Assembly: GCA_902778055.1 (NCBI GenBank)
Contig: CACYWL010000002.1
Coordinates: forward strand, 4,269-68,268
DNA length: 64,000 bases
Direction: 5' to 3'
Origin: an uncultured Eubacteriales bacterium
GTDB lineage: Bacteria; Bacillota; Clostridia; Christensenellales; Aristaeellaceae
Shown here piece after piece: positions 1 through 7,542 of this stretch. The translations under genes and the position numbers were made by a program. The stretch's first letter is position 1. Each line of letters opens with the position of its first letter. The notes under the pieces were generated by a model. It searched no databases and was not told where the DNA came from. It saw only the letters and a list, made by a program, of their open reading frames with translations.

Positions 1-147
1 AAAGTGCAGCCAGAGAACTGGAAGAATCCGAAGAATGGCACTCAGGCAACCAATCATCTTGGGTTTGTGCTGATGGGAATTCGGGACTTGTTTCGGCAGC
101 TGATGGGGCACTCCTGGCGTCCTGGAGAAGAGTACAAATCCTTGTAA
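1..147 (+). CDS. C-terminal fragment of an unrecognised ORF (possibly transposase)
   Basis: Frame 1 is open from the window edge to a TAA at 145-147 and encodes 48 residues, ending in GHSWRPGEEYKSL. It is rich in aromatic and basic residues. The start lies outside the window. I do not recognise the family. A transposase tail is possible because IS-like repeats follow directly, but no catalytic motif is visible in this piece. Confidence 0.35.
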   Translation, partial: KVQPENWKNPKNGTQATNHLGFVLMGIRDLFRQLMGHSWRPGEEYKSL

Positions 148-830
148 CATCCTCCTTGCTAAATATTTCGGTAGGCATTAGCAGAGCCAATAAATCGCAT
201 TAATCTTGCTAATCAACTACCTTCCGCATTTAGCAGACGATTGTCCTCACAGATATCAAAACCATCTTGAAGTTCGTCTGATCTTTCTTTACTGTGCTTT
301 CAAAACGCCAGGCCTTACAAGCATTTTTTCAGTTTCAGGAAAGATGCCGCTCGCATCGTCCGCCAAAATTAGCACGATCGTCCGAAAAAATTAGACGCTG
401 AAACATAGGCATCAGCGAAGGTCGATTAGAAATCGGGCTGAAAAATTAGAAATCTGCTAACAGTGGTCTTCTCCTGTTAGCAGATTTTTGCGTTTCGTAG
501 TGTCCCGAAAAAGAAAAATCCTACCAGCTTCACAGTTGCCTTTTTGAGGGCAAATCTGTCGAACTGAGGTACGGGACCATGTTCTCGAAAGTCCTTATTT
601 TTCAAGGCTTCCGAGGATTCGGTGACTGTTCACCGTGGAGGTTGGAGTGCTTTTTCCTAATCAGGAAAGGTCGATTTCTAATCAGCTTTTCTAACTTTGG
701 CGGTAGGACATTTTCCCACATGCTGATTTCGACCTTGTTGAGTAAGGGTGTCGGAGTAACTGGGAAACCGGGGCACTTCCGAACGCTGTTCCCGTTTTCA
801 GTTTCCGGAAAAGCGGTAGTCGGCCTACTT
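148..830. other. Non-coding, IS-like repeat stretch
   Basis: No convincing gene is present. CCGCCAAAATTAG at 360-372 is matched in inverted orientation by CTAACTTTGGCGG at 691-703. GATTAGAAATC at 424-434 is matched by GATTTCTAATC at 673-683. A further pair, TTTTCAGTTTC(A/C)GGAAA near 325-343 and 795-811, is in direct orientation. Multiple short repeats inverted about a centre near 540 resemble the multi-repeat ends of some insertion sequences, but no intact transposase is visible. Confidence 0.35.
450..487. terminator. Perfect 14-bp hairpin with T tail
   Basis: Positions 450-463 (AAATCTGCTAACAG) pair perfectly with 474-487, with a 10-nt loop, and the right arm runs into a short T stretch. 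It could be a factor-independent terminator of the left-edge ORF's transcript or the end structure of an IS remnant. Confidence 0.45.
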
Positions 831-870
831 CTTAGGAGGCGACCGCTCTATCCTGCTGAGCTACGGAACC
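831..870 (-). tRNA. Truncated tRNA-Arg(CCU): 5' half only
   Basis: Read on the minus strand from 870, the sequence gives an acceptor 5' strand (GGTTCCG), a complete D arm, the anticodon stem 5' strand (GTCGC) and the loop CTCCTAA, whose anticodon is CCU (Arg). After the anticodon loop, at about 831, the expected 3' stem strand and T arm are missing and unrelated sequence follows. No 3' half is found in 1-830. This is a broken tRNA, not a functional gene. Confidence 0.6.
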
Positions 871-932
871 ATATGCTCTGCATTCCGCAGAGCAGGAAAT
901 ATTATATCGGGCATAACCTCAATTGTCAATTT

Positions 933-976
933 GTTATTTCAGCGTTCGGGGCGCATTATTTCAGCGTTCGGGGCGC
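933..976. repeat. 22-bp tandem duplication at the 3' end of trpS
   Basis: Two near-identical 22-bp units (933-954 and 955-976, one mismatch at the first base) lie side by side. The right unit contains the last codons and TAA of trpS. The left unit repeats the same codons and stop just downstream. It is a recent local slippage duplication at the border between trpS and the degenerate region. Confidence 0.85.
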
Positions 977-1972
977 AAAGCCGATCTTCTTCTGCACCTT
1001 GCGCAGCGTTCTGGTCGCGATGCTGCCGGCCCGTTCCGCGCCGCCGAGGAGGATGTCCAGCAGATACTGTTTGTCCGCGATCAGACGCTTGTATTCGCTC
1101 TGCAGCGGCTCCAGCGCCGCGATTACCGCGTCCGCGGTGCGGGTTTTCAGATCGCCGTAGCCCTTCCCCTGCATTTCTTCGCAGACCGCATCCATGCTTT
1201 CGCCGGTCAGGGAGGTAATGATGCTCAGAAGATTGCTGACACCGGGCTTGTTCTCCGGATCAAAACGGATTTCCCCGTCGGAATCCGTCACCGCGCGTTT
1301 GATCTTCCGGCGCACGGTGTCGGGCTCGTCCAGAAGGGAAATAAAGCACTCCTCCGGATCGCTTTTGCTCATCTTCCGGGTCGGATCCTGCAGGCTCATG
1401 ACCCTTCCGCCCACCTTTGTGATCAGCGGTTCGGGAACCGTAAACACATCGCCGTAGATCGCGTTGAAGCGCTGCGCGATATCCCGCGTGATTTCAAGGT
1501 GCTGCTTCTGATCCGCTCCGACCGGAACCGCGTCCGCCTTGTAGAGCAGAATATCCGCGGCCATCAGCACGGGATAGGTAAACAGGCCCGCGTTGATGTT
1601 GTCGGCATGCTTGGCGGATTTATCCTTGAACTGGGTCATCCGCTGCAGCTCGCCCATATAGGTGAAGCAGTTCAGAATCCAGGCCAGCTCCGCGTGCGCG
1701 CTGACATGGCTCTGGCAGTAGATGATGCACTTTTCCGGATCCAGTCCGCTGGCCAGGTAGATGGCGGCCAGCTCCAGGCAGCGGCGGCGAAGGTCGGCCG
1801 GGTTCTGCCTCACGGTGATCGCATGCTCATCCACGATGCAATAGATGCAGTTGTAGGCATCCTGCAGCTCCGGAAAATGCCGCAGCGCGCCGATATAGTT
1901 CCCGATCGTCAGGGTTCCGCTGGGCTGGATTCCGGAAAAAATCGTCTTTTTCTGCATTTCCTGCTGTTCCAT
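956..1972 (-). CDS. trpS: Tryptophan--tRNA ligase
   Basis: This 338-residue class I aminoacyl-tRNA synthetase charges tRNA-Trp with tryptophan in the cytoplasm. The nucleotide-binding fold begins with the HIGH-equivalent TIGNY (residues 22-26), and the KMSKS loop is intact at 200-204. Length matches the bacterial family (about 330-340). The start has an AGGAG ribosome binding site upstream. No T-box-like leader was recognised in the 124 bp before it. The gene lies 124 bp downstream of thrH on the same strand and probably shares its transcript. Its last codons are tandemly duplicated beyond the stop. Confidence 0.97.
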   Translation of the reverse strand: MEQQEMQKKTIFSGIQPSGTLTIGNYIGALRHFPELQDAYNCIYCIVDEHAITVRQNPADLRRRCLELAAIYLASGLDPEKCIIYCQSHVSAHAELAWILNCFTYMGELQRMTQFKDKSAKHADNINAGLFTYPVLMAADILLYKADAVPVGADQKQHLEITRDIAQRFNAIYGDVFTVPEPLITKVGGRVMSLQDPTRKMSKSDPEECFISLLDEPDTVRRKIKRAVTDSDGEIRFDPENKPGVSNLLSIITSLTGESMDAVCEEMQGKGYGDLKTRTADAVIAALEPLQSEYKRLIADKQYLLDILLGGAERAGSIATRTLRKVQKKIGFAPRTLK

Positions 1973-2096
1973 AGGATCTAAGCTCCTTCTTGTTTCATTT
2001 TCATTCCGGCCGGTGCACGATGGCGCGGCGGTCGGGTCTGCTGCGCGGTCCTGCTTCCTCCGGGCGGCAGCTCACGGGGAGAATTCCCGAAGGTTC

Positions 2097-2696
2097 TTAC
2101 AGTGCCTTCCGGATGGCCGCTAGCAGATCCCCGTACTCCTCAAAGGCAGGAAGCTCTGGATGCGCGGCCTGAATCTGCGGGGTGGACCGGAACAGGAACC
2201 CGGCCTTGCTGGCCTGGATCATTTCCAGATCGTTGAAGCTGTCCCCGGCCGCGATGGTTTCAAATCCGACGGACTGAAGCGCCCGGACCGTGCTCAGCTT
2301 GCTTTTTTCGCACCGCATGCGGAAGCCCGTTACCTCTCCGTTTTCCGCCGTCTCCAGCTCATTGCAGAAGAGCGTCGGCCAGCCCAGCTTCTTCATCAGC
2401 GGCCTGGCGAACTGGGTAAAGGTGTCGCTGAGGATCACCACCTGCGTTTCCGCCCGCAGGGCATCCAGAAACTCGCGCGCGCCGGGCATCGGATCGATTT
2501 TCTCGATCGTTTCCTGAATCTCCCGCAGGCCAAGCCCGTGCTCCTTCAGAATCCGGAGCCGGAAATTCATCAACTTGTGATAATTCGGCTCGTCCCGGGT
2601 CGTTCTCCTCAGTTCGGGAATCCCGGAGGCTTCGGAGAATGCTATCCAGATTTCAGGTACGAGCACGCCTTCCAGATCCAGGCAGACAATATTCAT
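2097..2696 (-). CDS. thrH: ThrH-type phosphoserine phosphatase / homoserine phosphotransferase
   Basis: This is a 199-residue HAD-superfamily enzyme. Motif I is CLDLEGVLVPE (residues 5-15, with the D-x-E of ThrH rather than D-x-D), motif II is ILSDT (88-92) and motif III is GDSFNDLEM (151-159). The IWIAF stretch after motif I is typical of ThrH. Known ThrH proteins (about 205 residues) dephosphorylate phosphoserine and can pass the phosphate to homoserine, touching serine and threonine synthesis. The ATG at 2696 was chosen because GGAAGGGG sits at the right distance. Upstream in-frame ATGs at 2702 and 2774 are less well placed. It is likely co-transcribed with trpS. Confidence 0.9.
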   Translation of the reverse strand: MNIVCLDLEGVLVPEIWIAFSEASGIPELRRTTRDEPNYHKLMNFRLRILKEHGLGLREIQETIEKIDPMPGAREFLDALRAETQVVILSDTFTQFARPLMKKLGWPTLFCNELETAENGEVTGFRMRCEKSKLSTVRALQSVGFETIAAGDSFNDLEMIQASKAGFLFRSTPQIQAAHPELPAFEEYGDLLAAIRKAL

Positions 2697-2756
2697 CTTC
2701 ATTCCCCTTCCGGCCGCTTGAAATCCGCTCTCACAGGCTCCCGGCCAACGGAAACG

Positions 2757-2785
2757 ATCATAGCACGATTGCACGGCAAGGTCAA
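2757..2785 (-). promoter_or_regulatory. Promoter of thrH-trpS
   Basis: On the minus strand, TTGACC (2780-2785) and TATGAT (2757-2762) are separated by 17 bp. This is a good sigma-A type promoter about 60 bp before thrH, in the region divergent to the coiled-coil gene. Confidence 0.65.
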
Positions 2786-2804
2786 ACGAAAAAAAGGAAA
2801 AAGC

Positions 2805-2833
2805 TTGAATAATGATGATGAAACAAATATAAT
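2805..2833 (+). promoter_or_regulatory. Promoter of the coiled-coil protein gene
   Basis: TTGAAT (2805-2810), 17 bp, TATAAT (2828-2833), about 95 bp ahead of the ATG at 2930. Confidence 0.7.
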
Positions 2834-2929
2834 GAAGGAAGCGTCTTATCCCTGCGTCTGTTCCGGCAGACGGATGAACAGATTTTCATAACAGTCGCCA
2901 TTGTCATTTGCAGAAAGGAGCTGGCATTG

Positions 2930-4810
2930 ATGAACAAAAAGACCATCGCCCTGCTTGTCGCTTTCGTACTCTGTGCCGCCGCGATTGCCTTTTTCGGGGT
3001 CCGGTTCAGTCAGGAGAGTGCCGCGCATCAGGAGGCTGCCGCCCGGTTGGAAGAAGCGAAGGCCGTGAACACCAGGCTGGAAGAAGAAAAAACCGCTCTT
3101 TCTTCTGATCTGGCTGCGGAGACCGAAGCGAAGGAAGCGGCCCTGGCGGATGCGCAGGCGCATCTTGCCGAGCTCGAATCTGCTCAGAAAGCGCTGACCG
3201 AGGAAAGTTCCGCCCGGGAGGCCGCTGTCTCCGAGGCTGCGGAGCTCTCTTCTTCCCTGAAAGCCGCGAAGCAGACTCTTTCGGAGGAAACCGCAGCCAG
3301 GGAGGCGGCCGTTTCGCAGGCCGAGGAACTGACTGTTTCGCTGGATGAATCCCAAAAAGCGCTGACAGCCGCGGAGGAAGCCCGGGAAGCCGCTCTTTCT
3401 GAAATACAGACGCTGAAGGATTCCCTGGAAGCCGCGATGAACGAAGTCGAATCCGCCAAAAATGCTTCCCTGGAAGAAACCGAAGCGCTGAAATCCGCGC
3501 TCAGGAATGCGGAGGATGCCCTGGCCGGACTGGAGCTGGCCCCCGGGGCCGAAGCCGCTCCCTCCGCCACATCGGAAGAAAAGCCGGAGGCCGGTTTCTC
3601 CCCTGCCTATACCGGATACGGCGAGGCGCCCGAAGCCCGGCTGATCGAAGCTGAAGGAACGGAGGCTGAAGGCCTCACCGAAGCCTTGATCTCCGGCGCT
3701 GTCCTGGGCAGCCCGGACGAATCCGCCGTCGCGGAAGACGAAGTCACGGAGAGCGAACCCGCGGGCCAGAACCCGGAGGGCCGCGCACAGGCGCTGGCCG
3801 AGGCTGAGCAGGCCCTGACGGAGGCCCGGCAGGCCCGCGAGGCGGCGGAAGCGGAGAACGCGCGGCTCACGGAAGCGATGGCAGAAGCTGAAAAAGCGCT
3901 GGCAGAGGCTCAGGAGGCCGGCCGGACCGCACAGACGGAAAAGGAAGATCTGAACAAAACCCTGGCCGAAGCGGAGTCCGCGCTGGCGGAAGCCCGGAAA
4001 GCGGCAGAAACCGCGCAGGCCGAACGGGAAACTCTTGCGGTTTCCCTGAAGGAGGCGGAGGAGGCCCTGGAGGCTCAGAAAACCGAAATCAGTGTGCTGA
4101 ATCAGAAAGTAGCCGAGCTGACGGAAGAAAACGAGACGCTGTCCTCTTCCCTGAACGAGGCGCAGAAAGCCAATACGGATCTGACCGCGAGCCTGGCCGC
4201 TGAAGAGGCGGAAAAAGCAAAGCTGTCCTCCCGGATCGAGGAGCTGAACGCGGTGCTGAGCGACGAGGAGGCCAAAAACACGCAGCTGACCGCCGAGACG
4301 GAAACGCTGGCCGAGCAGAATCAGCTGCTGGAGCAGCAGGCGGCCGACCTGCAGGGCGCCGCTGAGCTGGACGAAAGGCTGATCACCTCGATGCCCGCTC
4401 CCCGGCTGAGCTGGGTCAAGGAGGAAATGCCCTCCATCGACTGGGCCCGCATCCGGCTGAACAGCGACGGGTACCCGCAGCTCTGGCTCCGGGCCACGAA
4501 TGACCGGGGAATGAACAGCCTTCTGATTTACCGTGAATACACGGACGAGAACGGGACCCTGCAGCAGAAGCTGTACACCCGATACCCCCTGAACGGAGAA
4601 AAGATCAGCGTCCGCTACCGTACGCTGACCGAGCCGGGCGCCTACAGCGTGGTCATCAGTGACACCGCCGGGGAATATCAGACCTTCGGTGTGCTGACCA
4701 CCGTCGAGGATATCGACGGAAACGGAGTCATCGACACCGTGACCCACGCCGGCGATCATATTACGCTGCTGGAGCTGCAGAACGCCTTCTCCGGTGCCGA
4801 ACCGAAATAA
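2930..4810 (+). CDS. Membrane-anchored coiled-coil protein
   Basis: The 626-residue product has an N-terminal hydrophobic anchor (residues 4-24), then long Glu/Ala/Lys-rich heptad-like coiled coil (about 30-205), an acidic Pro/Gly linker (about 205-285), a second coiled coil (about 285-480) and a compact C-terminal domain (about 485-626). The end carries DIDGNGVID, a calcium-loop-like D-x-D-G-N-G pattern. The coils contain internal repeats such as EEAREAAL and AEAEKALAEA. The ATG at 2930 follows GAAAGGAG. The layout suggests an extracytoplasmic spacer or cell-surface scaffold. No enzyme motif is visible, and the family is not recognised. The antisense frame is also long and open, but it lacks a start signal and has low-complexity composition. 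Confidence 0.8.
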   Translation: MNKKTIALLVAFVLCAAAIAFFGVRFSQESAAHQEAAARLEEAKAVNTRLEEEKTALSSDLAAETEAKEAALADAQAHLAELESAQKALTEESSAREAAVSEAAELSSSLKAAKQTLSEETAAREAAVSQAEELTVSLDESQKALTAAEEAREAALSEIQTLKDSLEAAMNEVESAKNASLEETEALKSALRNAEDALAGLELAPGAEAAPSATSEEKPEAGFSPAYTGYGEAPEARLIEAEGTEAEGLTEALISGAVLGSPDESAVAEDEVTESEPAGQNPEGRAQALAEAEQALTEARQAREAAEAENARLTEAMAEAEKALAEAQEAGRTAQTEKEDLNKTLAEAESALAEARKAAETAQAERETLAVSLKEAEEALEAQKTEISVLNQKVAELTEENETLSSSLNEAQKANTDLTASLAAEEAEKAKLSSRIEELNAVLSDEEAKNTQLTAETETLAEQNQLLEQQAADLQGAAELDERLITSMPAPRLSWVKEEMPSIDWARIRLNSDGYPQLWLRATNDRGMNSLLIYREYTDENGTLQQKLYTRYPLNGEKISVRYRTLTEPGAYSVVISDTAGEYQTFGVLTTVEDIDGNGVIDTVTHAGDHITLLELQNAFSGAEPK

Positions 4811-4894
4811 ATGATCCGGTTCTCCGCGCTTCTCTCCGGTTTCCCGGGCGGAGCGCGGGTTCCGGCCGCAGACTGACAGAGGAGATGATCAAGG

Positions 4895-5404
4895 ATGGAT
4901 CTGCGGAGCAATCCGCTTCGCCTGGAGCTTCAGTCCCTTCTGGCCTCTCTCTCCGTTCAGCGTCCTCCCGCGCTCCGGCGCAGCCGGCTCGCGGCCGCGG
5001 TCTTTTCATCGGATCTGCCCCGGTGCGCTTCTCCGGAAACCGTTCGTCTCTTTCTTCAGCGGGCTGCGGCTTCCGGCTGGGAAGCCTGGGAGGAAGGCGG
5101 TTGGGTCCACCTCCGGAAGGAGGAGGACCGGCTCGCGCGGGAATGCCTGCGCGGCGCGGCGGAGGGAGAAGGGGCCAGCATCCTTTCTGTCCTGCAGCGG
5201 CATCCGGACATACGGTTCAGCCCGGAGGAGGGCTGCCTGCTGGTGAAGGCCCGGGAAGAGGGCGGTCCCCGCTGGCAGGCCGCCTGCAGAACGGTTCACC
5301 TGTCCCTCGCCCTGCGGCTGAGGGAAGAACATCAATCTCAACGGAGGATTCAGACAGATGCTGATTCAGCACATCGGGCACGCGGAATTTCTGCTCACGC
5401 TTGA
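4895..5404 (+). CDS. Hypothetical protein
   Basis: The 169-residue ORF is preceded by AGAGGAG and has a helical, Leu/Arg/Glu-rich N-terminal two-thirds. Its last 16 codons overlap the start of the following metallo-hydrolase gene (5358), and that overlapping tail is Ser/Ala/His-rich and looks like reading past a natural end. I do not recognise a family. Coding is supported by the ribosome binding site and the position between two same-strand genes. The exact C-terminus is uncertain. Confidence 0.55.
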   Translation: MDLRSNPLRLELQSLLASLSVQRPPALRRSRLAAAVFSSDLPRCASPETVRLFLQRAAASGWEAWEEGGWVHLRKEEDRLARECLRGAAEGEGASILSVLQRHPDIRFSPEEGCLLVKAREEGGPRWQAACRTVHLSLALRLREEHQSQRRIQTDADSAHRARGISAHA

Positions 5405-5996
5405 GAGCGGCTTCCGGATCGTGACGGATCCCTACGACGCTTCGACCGGCTATCCGGTACAGAAGATTGAGGCCGACGGCGTCCTGGTCTCCCATCATCA
5501 CCATGACCATGACGCGGTGGAAAACGTATCCGGCTATCCCCAGATCATCGACTACGCCGGCGTTCATACCTTTTCTCCCGGCGTGCGCGTCACCGGGCTG
5601 ACCGCGGATCACGATGACGCGGAAGGCTCCAAACGCGGCAAAACGCTGCTTTTCCTGCTGGAGGCGGAAGATCTGCGGCTGGCCCATCTGGGTGACCTGG
5701 GCTGCCTTCTGGACGCGGATCAGCTGGAGGCGCTGGGGCAGGTGGATATCCTCCTGATTCCGACGGGAGGGTTCTACACGCTCGACGCCGCCGGCGCCCT
5801 GGAGGTGGTCCGGCAGCTGGATCCCCGAATCGTGATTCCCATGCATTACCGGACCGAGTACAATGCGGACTGGCCCATCGGGCCCGTGGAGCAGTTTACG
5901 GCACTGTTTCCGCCCTCGGAGGCCCGTTTCGGCGGGCAGGCGCTTCGGGTTACCAAAGCGGACCTTCCCTGCCATCCGAGAATCATCGTGCTCTGA
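5358..5996 (+). CDS. MBL-fold metal-dependent hydrolase (UlaG/YtkL-like)
   Basis: The 212-residue cytoplasmic metallo-beta-lactamase-fold protein has the metal motif HHHHDHD at residues 46-52, HLGDLG at 110-115 (D113 as bridging ligand) and PMHYR at 161-165. This short form with Asp-rich ligands resembles UlaG/YtkL-type hydrolases, many of unknown substrate. GGAGG lies before the ATG. It overlaps the preceding hypothetical gene by 47 bp, indicating translational coupling. The substrate cannot be inferred from the neighbours. Confidence 0.88.
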   Translation: MLIQHIGHAEFLLTLESGFRIVTDPYDASTGYPVQKIEADGVLVSHHHHDHDAVENVSGYPQIIDYAGVHTFSPGVRVTGLTADHDDAEGSKRGKTLLFLLEAEDLRLAHLGDLGCLLDADQLEALGQVDILLIPTGGFYTLDAAGALEVVRQLDPRIVIPMHYRTEYNADWPIGPVEQFTALFPPSEARFGGQALRVTKADLPCHPRIIVL

Positions 5997-6079
5997 TGAT
6001 CTCTTTCTGATTAAGATTACCCGGCTCTCCCCGTCCGTCGGATCATGGGCGGAAGAGGGCTGCGGAAAGGACTGCACCC

Positions 6080-7006
6080 ATGCCTGATATCGCACAGCAC
6101 CATGTCTTCGGACAGGACGTCCGGGCTTCCCTTCCTGCGGAGATCCGTTCCTTTCTTCTGGATACGCCCTACGTTTTCGCGCTTTTCGGTCCGGATCCGT
6201 GGTTTGTCTACCGGATCTGGAAACGAAGGTCCGGGCGCGGCCGGCGCATGCATACGACAAAAACGGGAGACTTCCTGGCCGCGCTGGCGCTCCGTGCCAG
6301 GGACGGCGACGCCCGGCAGGAAATGTTTTCCTATCTCGCCGGATTTCTCTGCCATTACGCGCTGGATTCCACGGCGCATCCCTATATCGTCTGGCAGACG
6401 ACGGAGACCTGGCCGACCAAAAAGGCCCATCTGGACCTGGAGCACGCGCTGGATGTGAACCTGATGAAGCGTGAGGGCTTCTGGGGGGAGAAGCATCCCC
6501 TGACGGATCACCATTTCCCGAAGCTTCAGCTTCCGGAACGCATGGCCGAAGACCTTGACGGGGTCTACCAGAGCGTCTACGGGTGGACGAATGCGCTGCG
6601 GGATGTAAACAGATGCTATCTGCTGTACCGCTGGCTCTTCAGGCAGATGGAGAAGCCGTGCTCCCCGCTGACGGTGCTGGCCACCCTGATTCCCACCCAT
6701 CGCCTGAGGGCTTTTCCGCTGGCGAAATCCGCGTTTCTGGATAAGGACGTGGAAAACCTCTCCCACACGCCCTGGCATGAAGCCTACGCGAGGGAGCTGA
6801 CCTCGACGGAGAGCTATCCGGAGCTCTACGAAAAGGCCCGTGCGGAAGCGGTCCGCATGATCACCGATGCCTGGGCCTTCATTCGGGGCACGATGACGGA
6901 AGCGGAGCTGAGAAAAAGCATCGGCAGCAGGTCCTATCTCAGCGGACTGGACGTAAGCGATCCCCGCAATCTGACCGTCCGGAGCCTTCGTCCCCCGGCC
7001 GGATGA
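6080..7006 (+). CDS. Zinc-dependent phospholipase C-like protein
   Basis: The 308-residue protein matches the zinc-dependent phospholipase C fold. An N-terminal HH pair (residues 7-8) sits in a MPDIAQHHVFG start typical of the cytoplasmic subfamily, followed by H58 and CHYALDSTAH (residues 91-100, with H92, D96 and H100). No signal peptide is seen, unlike secreted clostridial alpha-toxins, so a housekeeping or unknown hydrolase role is more likely than a toxin. It lies in the same direction as the MBL gene, 83 bp downstream. Confidence 0.85.
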   Translation: MPDIAQHHVFGQDVRASLPAEIRSFLLDTPYVFALFGPDPWFVYRIWKRRSGRGRRMHTTKTGDFLAALALRARDGDARQEMFSYLAGFLCHYALDSTAHPYIVWQTTETWPTKKAHLDLEHALDVNLMKREGFWGEKHPLTDHHFPKLQLPERMAEDLDGVYQSVYGWTNALRDVNRCYLLYRWLFRQMEKPCSPLTVLATLIPTHRLRAFPLAKSAFLDKDVENLSHTPWHEAYARELTSTESYPELYEKARAEAVRMITDAWAFIRGTMTEAELRKSIGSRSYLSGLDVSDPRNLTVRSLRPPAG

Positions 7007-7021
7007 ATTTTGCTTCTTGCG

Positions 7022-7050
7022 TTGCTTTTCAGGTCATTTCGTGCTATTCT
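7022..7050 (+). promoter_or_regulatory. Promoter before the 142-residue hypothetical gene and GH28
   Basis: TTGCTT (7022-7027), 17 bp, TATTCT (7045-7050). The gene start at 7114 follows CAGGAGG. Confidence 0.5.
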
Positions 7051-7113
7051 TCAGGCGTATGGCTGTGTATTGGACGCAGCTGTTTTTCCGAATATCTTGC
7101 TCAGGAGGCTTCC

Positions 7114-7542
7114 ATGGCCGATAAAAAACTTCCTTCCTCGGTGATCTCCTTTCTGACCGGGATCGGCGCCGGTTCCCAGGCGGAGGCTGGTCTGGATGAT
7201 CTGCCCGGCCTGGTCCGCGCCTTTCGCGAGGCTGCGCCGGATCCCGACTCCAACCCCTTTTCTCAGCAGAATCTGAGCTATCTCACCGCCCTGCTGGACT
7301 GCATCGACGTGATGGATGAGCGGCTCTATGAGCATTACCGGGCGCTGATCGACCTGTTCCGCGCGGGCGTCTTCCGCGCTCCGAGGGAAAAGCTGCTGGC
7401 CTATCCCTCCTGGAACGAGCTTCGGGACAAGGGCGTGCGTCTGGGTCTGCTGAGCCCGGATCTTTATGGAAAGAAGCTTCCGCAACCTCATCTGGGCGTG
7501 CCGGAAGTATTTGCCCGGATCAAGGAGGGTCTCCGCAAATGA
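7114..7542 (+). CDS. Hypothetical protein coupled to GH28
   Basis: This is a 142-residue soluble, helical protein. The start was set at the ATG at 7114, six bases after CAGGAGG; an upstream in-frame start (7003) has no such site. Its stop overlaps the GH28 start (ATGA, 7539-7542), so the two are translationally coupled. No family is recognised and no catalytic pattern is visible. Co-expression with a pectinase suggests an accessory role in pectin metabolism, but this is inference. Confidence 0.75.
   Translation: MADKKLPSSVISFLTGIGAGSQAEAGLDDLPGLVRAFREAAPDPDSNPFSQQNLSYLTALLDCIDVMDERLYEHYRALIDLFRAGVFRAPREKLLAYPSWNELRDKGVRLGLLSPDLYGKKLPQPHLGVPEVFARIKEGLRK

Noticed and set aside
831..870. Functional tRNA-Arg
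   Set aside because: The 3' anticodon strand, T arm and acceptor 3' strand are missing.
956..2096. T-box riboswitch before trpS
   Set aside because: No specifier loop or conserved T-box sequence is seen in the 124 bp upstream of trpS.
2846..4759. 637-residue open frame opposite the coiled-coil gene
   Set aside because: It is antisense to a gene with promoter, ribosome binding site and membrane anchor. It lacks its own start signal and has an Arg/Gly/Phe/Leu-biased composition typical of a reverse-frame shadow of Glu/Ala/Leu codons.
6080..7006. Secreted phospholipase toxin
   Set aside because: The protein lacks a signal peptide and the C2-like toxin domain, and belongs to the shorter cytoplasmic subgroup.
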